NCBI GenBank assembly: GCA_949825065.1
Contig: OX463848.1
Span: 26,064,699-26,128,698 of the forward strand
Length of the DNA: 64,000 nucleotides
DNA from: Odontocerum albicorne
Taxonomy: Eukaryota; Arthropoda; Insecta; Trichoptera; Odontoceridae
Direction: 5' to 3'
A program made the translations under genes and the position numbers. A model generated the notes under the pieces. That model was not told the origin of the DNA, did not search any database, and saw nothing but the letters and a program-made list of their open reading frames with translations. This document shows positions 51,201-57,724 of the stretch, one piece after another. Each line of letters opens with the position of its first letter. The stretch's first letter is position 1.

Positions 51201-54200
51201 CTTTCAATGCTTTGATTCAATCTAAATTAACAAACATAGGTTGCCATCACAAGTTACTAGTAGCAATAAAAAGCATGAATTCTTGACTCTTTCACTACCT
51301 AGATATAGAAATAAGTGCAGGAGATTGTATTGTATATGATGTAAGTAAAATCTATACATAGTAAGGTCCCAAAGATTCCAGCCTTAGGGGTATTTTAGAC
51401 GTAATATCAGACCAGACCAGAACACGCACTTCTATTATCACTTGACAAAAATTGTTGCAACTTGGGCGAGACGTTTTAGTGCATCCACCTTGCATCTTCT
51501 GACTATAATTTGTTTCAATCTTTGCAGAACTCTCTTAATGGTGTAACAAATTTAAACTCCTGCCAAATTCACTTGAATCAGTTTTTCGCTAACAAGTACC
51601 AAGAATTCTACAAGAGAGGAATCCTTCAGCTACCAGAAAAATGGAAGGTCATTAATCAAAATGACACATACATAAGTATTGAATTTTTTTATGAATTTAC
51701 AAGTAAATGATTTTAAAAACGTTAAAGAAAACGGGACAAATATATGGTACAAACCAATACATCAATTATTATTACTCATCCAATATTTGGAAAAATCTGC
51801 AATTATTTTCACATATGAAAATACTGCAGGAAAGCTTCTAAATAAAAACCGGGAGTAAACAAGATATAAAGCTAAGTACTGCATTCAAGCATTTACTATT
51901 GCTAGACCTGCAGTGGATTGATCTTTTCAAGATTCACATGATTGACAACCTATGTACTTTTAAGGGTGCACTAAAAAAAGGCAATGCTGAGAGATATTTT
52001 TATATTGAGTTTTTAATTTTTTTTAGTCGTAAATTTAACATTTAGTCATAAAACGACATAGATACTAGGCACGTCCAGAAAGTAAAGAACGATTGCACAC
52101 CACGCCCTGCGCCGATCCCCCCCCCCCGCGATCGTATGCGCGCCAGTTAGCTCCTTGCCCCCGCTTCAGTGCGAGCCGAGTTTTGTTGCTGAACGGTCGT
52201 GCGTCTTTGTTCTGTAACCTTTCAAAATATCTGCGCCCAGCGAAAATCTCGCCAAATGTGCAGTGCGTAGTGTCATTCGTTTTCTGAATGCACAAAATGT
52301 TCGGCCTATCGAAATTTATAGGCAAATAAAGAATGTTTATGGTGATAGTGCAATGAACGAGGCTTCAGTGAGGAAATGGTGCATAATGTTTAACCAAGGA
52401 AGAACCAGTGTGCACGATGAAGATCGGAGTGGGAGGCCATCACTCGTTATGGATGAGTTGAAAGCAAAAGTTGAAGGCAAAATTCAGGAAAACCGGCATT
52501 TCACTTTAAGCACAGTACATGAATCTTTCCCACAAATTTCACGATCGCTCCTACATGAAATAGTGACAGAGCACCTTGGCTACAAAAAACCAGAAAAGAA
52601 AAACCGAATCTCAACACCAGAAAAGTGATGGCAACAGTTTTTTTGGGACCGAAAGGGTTTGATCCACGTAGAGTTTATGTCAAGAGGACACACAATAAAC
52701 TCAGAGGCCTATTGTGAAACTCTTCAACGACTTAGACATGCCATCCAAAACAAGAGACGTGGAATGTTGTCGGGAAAAGTGGTTTTGATTCATGACAATG
52801 CGCGGCCTCATTCATCAGCACGAACACAGCGAGAACTTCAACGTCTTAAGTGGGAAATTTTTGAACATCATCTTTACAGCCGTGACTTGGCACCAAGTGA
52901 TTTTCACTTATTCCCGAAACTAAAGGAATTTTTGGGTGGAAAACCGTTCGCAAACGATGAAGACCTCAAACAAGAAGTGACATCCTGGCTCAAATCTTTG
53001 GCGGTAGAAGAGTATAACATCGGAATTGAAAAATTGGTTCCACATAACAATAAGTGCCTTGACAGATATGGCGACTACATTGAAAAATAGAGTAAGGTAC
53101 TGTGACTTTGTAAATAAAGTTTTGTGTTGATATATTTCATTTTTATTTAGTTATGCAAAAACTTTCTTTACTTTCTGGACGACCCATGTAATTATGAACT
53201 ACACCAAAGAGAGCTTTAAAAATATGTATTATTTCATATCAATAGTAAAAGTATTACAAATTTATTCTTACCGAGAAAGATTCCATATTGGATTTTAGAG
53301 ATTTTAAATCGTCAGACAGTTCATTGAAAGAGCCTGATACACCTGAAAATTGAGACGTAAATATTTGAGCAGCATACCCAAATATTATTATCAAAGTTAC
53401 ATACATCACAGGCTTGATATAATAAACCCATTCTGGATAGTTGTAGCCCGCGTAATAACAACAACAAACACTGTGCCGTCCAGTGGTTGATTCCATTCCA
53501 TTTATTGAGTCATTATTTCTAATGCAATTTCTCGATAAGTTACTCAAATAATTAGGATCAATTACTTCAACATCAGTATCTAATTTATTTTCTTGCCCAA
53601 CTATTGATGAATTTTCCGATCTTGCACGTAAATTTGTTTCTGATCTGTTTATGTACAGATAATAATCATTAGATTCTCTAGTATATTCTTCAAAATCTTG
53701 ATGTGAATTTGTTGGATTTCTAAAAGAACCTGAAATAATATTAAATTAGAGTTTTGTTGTTTTAAGAACAAGAAATGTGCAACTTAACTAGAACACAAAT
53801 TTTATGTGATTTTTATTTATAGGTATGCATAGTAGGTAATTGAATTTCATTTTGAATAATAAGGTAATTGAATTTAATTAAGAAAAATTATCAAATATAG
53901 ATGTTCTGAAGCAAACACTGGAAATATTTATTATATAATAAAAACTATTAAATTGCTGTTATTGTCAATAAAAGAGCTGATTTATGAATACTGTAAACCA
54001 CCAGTACCGTACTTTGTATATCAATATCATTATTCTAATTTTGTGAAAAAACTATGTGATATGACGTTTTGTATGTAATTTTTTATTTCAGAAAAAATAT
54101 TTTTTTATCGCAGTCCTGTGTTATTAATAAAATATAAGAAACTAATGGTTAGATAAGTCTGGTGATTGATATGTGATTCCACTTTCAAAACTTTTCATCT

Positions 54201-56686
54201 AAATTTGTTTTTAAGTGGCATTATTGTTTTTTATTAAACATTGTCATATGAGTCATTGGTTTTGATTTAGAGCAGACCTGGCCAACCCAAACTGCCCCAC
54301 GGGCCGCATTGATGACTTAAAATTTTCCAAGGGCTGCACATAAATAAGAATAATTGTAAATTTTGTTCCAATATTTTTTTCGATATCTGACTTTATAACG
54401 AAATTCGTACTTATTAATTTTTGTGTAAGTGATTTATTTGGATGCAGAGGTACACAGAAAGTGTTCAAACAGTGTAAATCTGAAAAAAAAACTACATTAA
54501 AACTAGGTATGAAAAGAAAACATGTATTGAACCAACAACAAAATGTATTTGTATGGTAATATAATGACTTAGAATTCTAAGTTATTAATACGTAAATATA
54601 TTTGTATGGAAATAAAAAAATAAAAAACCTAATTCATCATATATGACGGCAGGCTGCATGTTGCCTGCGGGCCGTGGGTTAGCCAGTCCTGATTTAGAGG
54701 TACCGGTTGAAAAGAGTAGGATATTTACAATATATCAAACATACGAGTACATACACACCGTTTCTCTTGTGGTGCAGTTAGAGAGAAAAGATTTCCATAC
54801 TTTTCTATTCAAACTCCACAGAGATAAATATCAGTGTACACAATTTTCTATTAAAAGTACTTCTCATTTTACATTCATTCAAAATCTAGACCATCCAAGT
54901 TTTCCTCGGTTTACCTCTTTCATGTACACTATGCACTTCTGACATGCGTATTTTTTAAAACTTTTACTGCGTCCATGGCATCTTAAAGATTTTTTCTTCA
55001 TTTTATTAACAATATTTATTCACTTTATCTATGCGTTAATTTCTGATGGCTTTATATCTCCGTTTATCATATAATGACATATCATAAGTGACAATGTGTA
55101 AATTTTCCTGTGTCAATTTTTCTATCTCCACAGCATTAATCTCATTATAATCTTCTGCCAAGTTTAAGTTTCACTCCCATATAAAAAGATAGACACCAAC
55201 TCACTATATGGTACATTAACATTTTTGCTACATTTGTAGAAAGTATGTTATATGATTGTGTGAGAAGAATGTACAGAATATTGAAAGATTATAGTGTAGA
55301 TAATAAATCAACATGTGCATCTGCCTCGCTTTATCAAAACAGTAGATCATGAGTAAGAGTAAATAGAGAACTTACTGAGTGGTTAACAATTATAAAAAGT
55401 TTGTGAAATGTCAATATTTGAAAGAAGGCGGAATTACAACATCAAAAATTAATGCATGGATAAGACAAGAGAGGATAAGATGGATGTATAAGTAAGATAA
55501 AGAAAGAAGCTTTAAGATGGTTTGGATGATTGTGGAGAGAATGAATGAAAAAATAATTACAAAGTGTTCCTTTCCATCTTATTCAACACATCAGCGCTAA
55601 GTTCTCATTCATCCCTAATTACTTGATTCTGTAGTGTGTCATATATTGTCATTGTATTCTTCTCAATGCACCATGTATTCTACTCAGTTCTATAGCACTA
55701 ATTTGACTCCTTTCAGTATTTTTCTATGTCAACATTTCATTCCCATTCATCAAAGTTGGTACTTAATTACTATTGTAGACTATCATCTTAGCAGATTTTG
55801 ATATTGCCTGGTTGGAGTATATGTTTTATTGCCCCACTAACTTTGTTTCTTATCGCTACACGCCGTTCGATATACCTCTTAACTCTTCTATCACATGAGA
55901 AAATATACCCATTTAGAATGTAAAATAAAATAGATACATAAAAATATGATTCATATGAGAAATGGCAGTTAGAAGTTATTGTAGCCAAATGAATGGTTAT
56001 AGAAAGAAGTGTGGTAAGATATGGATGTGATGTATGAGATTAATTCAGAAAGGCTACAATATATTTACAATAACAGTCAAAGCAGTATGGCTCCTGATTG
56101 TCTTTTTACCAATTATGCGACTTGCAGTTGCCCATTATACATACTAACTCGACAACTTCCGTAGCCTAGTTGGTAAGACGCCTGTCTCCCAGCCCGGAGG
56201 TTAAGGATTTAAATCTCGCTGGAACCCAGATTTAAAAACAATGGACTCCACTCTGGTTTTCACTTAAGGCCTCTTTAACATCTTTCTTGTTTCTTGTTGG
56301 TTGGAAGAGATTGCCACATTGGCAATAAGCCCGCCAAGCTGTACTGTGTACAACGAAAGTGTAATACAATACAAAACATATCTTATTAGAATTCATTAAA
56401 ACATGTATTGGTCCATTATGTTGCAGTGAGCAAATCATACAAATGAAAATTATTATCGTTTTAGTTCTCTAAAAAATGTAATAAGCGTTCGCGCCTGCTG
56501 TCATCACTCTTCAATTTATAGCTCATTAAATTTCAAAACATTCTTGCACCTTTATTCTTAAAAAAATAAGCTACTAGAAGGAAATTTAATATAACACATA
56601 GTGCAGATAAGTACGAACTCACTTGAGAAATTATTCGCAGTAAAAAAGTTACACTCTTCGTTTGGATCACGACCAATCGTTCTCAT
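33215..56686 (-). CDS. SUN-domain inner nuclear membrane protein (6 exons)
   Basis: Minus-strand exons: 56623-56686, 53272-53729, 50797-51049, 41714-41844, 33982-34149, 33215-33421; GT/AG and phases agree; 426 residues. Start MRTIGRDPNEECNFF. A single membrane segment lies near residues 126-145 (PVMYVTLIIIFGYAAQIF), with a cysteine cluster (CCCYY) before it and likely coiled coil from about 155 to 235. The SUN domain covers about 254-426: DYALESAGGRILS, NMSPGQCWAF, TLEHIPATISP, SSAPKKFSIW, FNYDKDGQPIQYF and NWGNPEYTCVYRIRIHG are family signatures. SUN proteins sit in the inner nuclear membrane and bind KASH partners across the lumen to link nucleus and cytoskeleton (LINC complex). It is shorter than vertebrate SUN1/2 and could be the Klaroid-type or the Spag4-type gene. 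Introns 3 and 4 (8.9 and 7.6 kb) are packed with transposons. Confidence 0.93.
34380..36085 (+). mobile_element. RTE-like LINE fragment, split by another LINE
   Basis: The reverse-transcriptase core is recognisable: GIPIQRGVRQGCILSPMLF (34440-34500), then after the insertion NNIRYADDTVVSADSIDDL with the catalytic YADD (35298-35350), NEAGVRMGLNMNVSKT, FKYLGSILVEDLDPETEI, LHGVESWTLKV, MHRRMLRIPWTDM and GVGRRQMSWLRNIRDWTG. Only a few frame breaks occur, so it is younger than the other LINE debris. It lacks the endonuclease (5' truncated). The interruption at about 34583-35270 is a minus-strand LINE 3' fragment. Located in SUN intron 4, antisense to the gene; the first part overlaps no exon. Confidence 0.85.
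34563..35270 (-). mobile_element. 5'-truncated LINE 3' end nested in the RTE-like LINE
   Basis: The minus strand encodes FTIPRVKTSFSQRQYAYLAP, then YNGVPNSLKVKGGKPFRQL, the C-terminal end typical of Jockey/CR1-type LINE proteins (LPxxRTSxGxxxFxYxxPxxYNxLP). A 3' UTR follows, ending in an (AATA)n tail at 34563-34590. A piece of the same 3' UTR recurs at 63722-63830. It interrupts the RT gene between VKVNG and the YADD block. Confidence 0.8.
36086..36780. other. 5' region of the first piggyBac copy
   Basis: A TTAA at 36429-36432 is followed by two direct copies of CTCCGATAGCCAA(A/T)AT (36442 and 36488), which look like subterminal repeats. No coding frame here. The left boundary of the element is not certain. 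Confidence 0.4.
36835..38247 (+). mobile_element. piggyBac-like transposase, copy 1, frameshifted
   Basis: The start MDRFKEYFKESKEN is followed by an acidic N-terminal region, a PSKRRR basic patch, then EPLDFFKLFFTGELM. After a short frame break comes LWHSWRDF, EFRAFLGVILNMGVRPHPNL and FFRSVFKRDRFLQIFWMLHL, then the catalytic region VVDESVVNFKGR (first Asp) and YHMFTDRLYTSP (second Asp). A break near 37340 and another near 37590 disrupt the frame. The sequence stops after IIKPNMIINSS and runs straight into a second copy, so the C-terminal Asp and the cysteine domain are missing. Located in SUN intron 4, antisense to the gene. Confidence 0.85.
38248..39303 (+). mobile_element. piggyBac-like transposase, copy 2, N-terminal truncated
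   Basis: It begins KKSMWKTWRDWKEEELKAFL and is a close relative of copy 1, for example VVDESVVNFKGRISFMTYNP and IYSFIPYYGSLTTEKL. After a frameshift near 38865 it continues YHMFTDRFYTSLPLSD, VLAWKDKRVVTML and KYMGGVDRADHYTSTY, which carries the third conserved Asp. It ends in a frame break after FLRKTLKWWRKL. The N-terminal region is absent. The two copies are adjacent in direct orientation and differ at many codons, so this is not a recent duplication. Confidence 0.85.
39304..41713. other. SUN intron 4, remainder: nothing recognised
   Basis: AT-rich sequence with a slightly GC-richer patch at 39755-39845 (CGGTAACC ... ACCGCCGAGC), perhaps the end of an unrecognised element. No exon or transposase motif found. 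Confidence 0.45.
42282..42500 (+). mobile_element. Degraded SINE with LINE-like tail
   Basis: CATCTAGTTGGTATAATGCT and GTGATCAATTCCCAATAG echo the A- and B-boxes of a tRNA-type promoter. The 3' part GGTTAGAAGAAATTACCACA and TGGCATAAGTCTGCCAG followed by CTGTATACAACGGAAATGCT matches the tail of the SINE at 56155. It lies in SUN intron 3, antisense. Confidence 0.65.
42843..46493 (+). mobile_element. Unclassified DNA transposon with long inverted ends, carrying a nested mariner
   Basis: The ends TTAGGGTGTCCCTTATT are identical at both termini, and a further inner match (left AACCGTGCCGACTTGAGCGC, right complement CCCGTGCCGAGTTGAGCGCC) extends the inverted repeats to about 130 bp. TATATATA is found on both sides, a possible 8-bp target duplication but in simple sequence. 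Removing the mariner (45018-46299) leaves about 2.37 kb. Broken coding pieces run 43405-44520: NNLDNLFDIAHANALQTLK, RKSYLSEVDRKLADKE, FHWDGKLLPALNVRD, VPKLQNASGKEQANAV, CSDTSASNIGCFKWACVLLE, CRHHI, SSPDIPLFKHLRESWKSV. The DGK and SDTSASN positions suggest an RNase-H-like transposase. I recall similar uncharacterised proteins in invertebrates but cannot name the superfamily. Dead copy. Confidence 0.75.
45018..46299 (-). mobile_element. mariner (mauritiana-like), complete ends, frameshifted
   Basis: The element is 1282 bp between TA at 45016-45017 and TA at 46300-46301, with ends TTAGGTGTACAAATAAGT and TTGGGTGTACAAATAAGT. The minus-strand frame runs from ATG at 46125: MSSLEPNKRHLRELL, FNLKKSAAEAHRLLVEAYGE, IVTGDEKCIHYDNPKRKKSW, LLLCIWWDQLGVVYYELLKP. 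A frameshift near 45465 breaks it; the remainder continues in another frame with HDNASPHV and SPDIAPSDYHLF, so the catalytic Asp residues and their order are kept. It stays close to functional in sequence. It is inserted inside the larger transposon, so it is younger than that element. Confidence 0.92.
46648..46821. repeat. Long hairpin, about 80-bp arms, 14-bp loop
   Basis: The left arm 46648-46726 (starting AGTCTCATCCACCACATGGT) is almost exactly complementary to 46741-46821 (ending CCATGTGGTGAAAGAGACT). Only a few mismatches or small gaps break the pairing; the loop is GCTAAGATTCAGAG. There is no coding motif. It lies in SUN intron 3 just downstream of the large transposon. Confidence 0.9.
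47286..48572 (-). mobile_element. mariner (cecropia/Hsmar1-like), identical ends, open transposase
   Basis: The element is 1287 bp between TA at 47284-47285 and TA at 48573-48574. Its ends are identical for 31 bp, starting TTAGGTCCTTACATATGAAA. It contains one uninterrupted transposase gene, annotated separately. Clean ends, target duplication and an intact gene suggest a recent insertion. The flanking repeat (…CCTTAAC-TATAAATAAT) is continuous with the repeat copy near 9.9 kb once the mariner is removed. Confidence 0.95.
47364..48383 (-). CDS. mariner transposase, intact 339-residue frame
   Basis: Transposase for cut-and-paste movement of the surrounding 1287-bp mariner; it binds the inverted ends and inserts at TA. 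The start is the ATG at 48383 (MENLKYRVIYEYEFHRG), preferred to an upstream TTG in the same frame. The N-terminal part holds two helix-turn-helix regions (AAETARRINDVYGDG, then TTSELAAGCGVSDKTVLIHL), followed by the WVPHEL linker motif. The catalytic triad is visible: first Asp in ITCDEKW, second in FHDNARPHT, third in SPDLAPTDYYFF with 34 residues between the last two (DD34D). Length is typical for mariner (about 340). No stop or frameshift. Sequence resembles the Hsmar1/SETMAR (cecropia) lineage. Whether it is expressed is unknown. Confidence 0.94.
   Translation of the reverse strand: MENLKYRVIYEYEFHRGTSAAETARRINDVYGDGAAKENTVRFWFQRFRSGNFDLQNKPRGRPETKVDNEELKAIVEADPSQTTSELAAGCGVSDKTVLIHLKQIGKVKKLERWVPHELSEANQQTRVYCCVALLNRHNNEGILNRIITCDEKWILYDNRKRSSQWLNPPEPAKPCPKRKLTPKKLLVSVWWTSAGVVHYSFLKSGQTITADVYCQQLQTMMEKLAAKQPRLVNRSRPLLFHDNARPHTAQQTATKLEELQLECLRHPPYSPDLAPTDYYFFRNLDNFLQGKKFNSDGAVQTDFKDFIDSRPNGFFSKGIDELPMRWQKCIDSNGTYFD
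48574..48813. repeat. Inverted pair of GAAACCGGTA repeats
   Basis: The left arm (48614-48707) and right arm (48719-48813) are inverted copies of one sequence, with about a 12-bp loop. Both contain GCCTTGAAACCGGTAG and a GAATAAACA(G/T)TGTTTGAT block. The left arm continues outward into AATGTCTTTAAACCTCC (on its own strand), as does the lone copy at 9805-9925. On the right arm the core CTGATGATGAGG precedes CCTTGAAACCGGTA, which looks like a hammerhead core. Head-to-head long terminal repeats with such cores are known from Penelope-like elements, an inference here. Confidence 0.75.
49468..50573 (+). mobile_element. mariner, third lineage, interrupted by a SINE and internally deleted
   Basis: The ends ACATCAATCAACAATTCCCG and, on the other strand, ACATCGATCAATAAGTCGAG are an imperfect inverted pair of about 28 bp. 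The 5' UTR (49490-49625) is matched by the copy at 63838. A SINE splits it just before the start codon. The frame from 49815, MEKNEFRVLIKHCFLMGKNT to TILHEHWS, covers the DNA-binding half. After a frame break and MDETWIHHY the central catalytic part is deleted, and it rejoins at LAPSDYWLFADLIKML, ending LEGDYVDE at 50510. Not functional. Confidence 0.85.
49631..49806 (-). mobile_element. tRNA-derived SINE inserted in a mariner 5' leader
   Basis: Read on the minus strand: GGTGGTAAGACACTTGTCTG (A-box region), then GGTTGCGGGTTCGATCCCCG (B-box), then an unrelated middle part, then CTGGTTGGTCGGAAGAGATT and GCCACATGGCAATAAACACG followed by an A-run. The tRNA-like head is the best preserved in the window. 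The tail resembles the 3' end of the LINE at 28940-30340. Confidence 0.85.
51476..51712 (+). pseudogene. mariner transposase C-terminal fragment
   Basis: The frame reads SSDYNLFQSLQNSLNGVTNL, then LNQFFANKYQEFYKRGI and LPEKWKVINQNDTYI. This is the mariner C-terminal end starting at the third catalytic Asp (PSDYxLFxSLQNxLNG...FYxRGIxxLPxxW). No ends or N-terminal part are visible. It lies in SUN intron 2, antisense, and is a different lineage from the other copies here. Confidence 0.8.
52065..53188 (+). mobile_element. mariner, CGTCCAGAAAGTAAAGAA ends, central deletion
   Basis: The element is 1124 bp between TA at 52063-52064 and TA at 53189-53190. The ends carry CGTCCAGAAAGTAAAGAA on both strands. 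The N-terminal frame from about 52263 (IRFLNAQNVRPIEIYRQIKN, RKWCIMFNQGRTSVHDEDRS) stops at 52626. The C-terminal frame (52659-53090) carries LIHDNARPHSSA and SRDLAPSDFHLFPKLKEFLG with 34 residues between the Asp pair. The segment with the first catalytic Asp is deleted, so it is inactive. A C-run and a GC-rich stretch (52100-52170) mark its 5' leader. Located in SUN intron 2, antisense. Confidence 0.88.
53730..54272. other. SUN intron 1, left part: nothing recognised
   Basis: AT-rich intronic sequence between SUN exon 2 and the hAT MITE. No motif or repeat end seen. Confidence 0.5.
54273..54691. mobile_element. hAT MITE with perfect 8-bp target duplication
   Basis: The ends CAGACCTGGCCAACCC and, on the other strand, CAGGACTGGCTAACCCACGG form a typical hAT inverted pair. 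ATTTAGAG is duplicated at 54265-54272 and 54692-54699. The 419-bp element has no coding capacity. GGGCCGCAT and CTGCGGGCC lie just inside the ends. Located in SUN intron 1. Confidence 0.9.
54880..55240 (-). pseudogene. LINE C-terminal remnant
   Basis: The minus strand parallels the LINE copy at 32465-33120: CCTCGGTTTACC (complement of the GRGxPR-coding stretch), then the region of TYGCETW-type coding (CACTCCCATATAAAAAGATA in place of ACATCCATATGTCAAGGTGG). Strongly decayed, with no open frame. Confidence 0.5.
55255..55565 (+). pseudogene. LINE RT N-terminal and tail remnant, internally deleted
   Basis: The plus strand reads YDCVRRMYRILKDYSVDN, then VRVNRELTEW, the RTE-like region just before the QGCxLSP block. 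It jumps to a tail piece resembling FKMVWMIVERMNEK. Many stops. Followed head-to-head by a minus-strand LINE piece (about 55570-55760). Confidence 0.55.
56155..56380 (+). mobile_element. SINE, full length, tRNA head and LINE-like tail
   Basis: The head holds CCTAGTTGGTAAGACGCCTG (A-box) and GGTTAAGGATTTAAATCTCG (a weakened B-box). The 3' tail reads TTGGTTGGAAGAGATTGCCA, then TGGCAATAAGCCCGCCAAG and a GTACAACGAAAGTGTAATAC end. The tail is shared with the SINEs at 42282 and 49631 and with the LINE ending near 30335. Located in SUN intron 1, antisense. Confidence 0.85.
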
Positions 56687-57724
56687 TATTTACAAATAAA
56701 CATCGAGTGACGTGGGCTATTTCCTTCACCACATCGAATTATTTGTTTTGATCGTGACGATTTCAACGAGCTAGTCGAATTTTGAAAACAATATTTTGTT
56801 TTGTATTTTCTTTTGGACCGCCAAAATTACACAAGGCTTATACTTACCATAGAGAAAATAAATATCACTATTATTGTTATTATCAGTCAAACTCCATAGC
56901 GCGGTTAAGAATGCCTTTGGTAGCACGCTCACGGAATTTCTTCGTAAAAATAACGTAATTGTAATGAAATCTGATGTAACATTATATTATCACATATTTT
57001 TTAAACGAATATTAGTTGAACTAAATATCTAAAATCAATATCAATAATGCCCTTTTTCGGAAGTCGACTTTGCAACACGGTTGAAAAGGTTTTTAATTTG
57101 TTGACTGACTAATGACGACTGAATAACTGGTTGAAAACTTTTGAAACAATCATAATGCTCTTCTTATGTGAGCAGATACATAAATTTCTTATATAGACAA
57201 ATCTAATAAAAGTTAAGTCGGAATTCGGAAAATTATTTAAATATCCAGATCGTCTACTAGTATATTATTTAATAATGATTGAATTATGCACATGAGAGAG
57301 TCAGAAATAATATCGAGTCCTCTCTTAAGGTAATATGTGGTCTTCTCTTAAGTCACGAATAAGCTGTTGACTTTCAACAGCAGCTCGATTGGTGCTGGTA
57401 AAAAAAGCAATTTTTAACTAAATGCAATTCAAGCTTTAATGTTGTGTTTTATTGTCTTTGATTATGACTTTGACATGTACGAAGATTTTAACGTCTCGTT
57501 TCGTAAAATTTTATTAATTTTTGTGTTTTACTTATTTTGATTAAAAACCGCAATTCTCTCGTATTTCTCCCAATAAGAAATATTTATTTTTTAATAAAAT
57601 TTATATTTCATAACATATTGTGAAATATTGATTTGTTCTGTACCTCGTTCAGCAATAAATAGTGAATATCAACAAACGATAAGTCGTATATCTTCGATTT
57701 TCCATTATTGCTGAAATTTACGCA
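56687..57724. promoter_or_regulatory. Head-to-head promoter region of SUN and BRAT1
   Basis: The start codons are separated by 1038 bp and diverge, so both promoters should lie here. I see no transposon in it, unlike the surrounding introns. No TATA or initiator can be assigned with confidence. Confidence 0.5.

Noticed and set aside
54643..54942. 99-codon open frame
   Set aside because: It starts inside the hAT MITE and runs into LINE debris; composition only.
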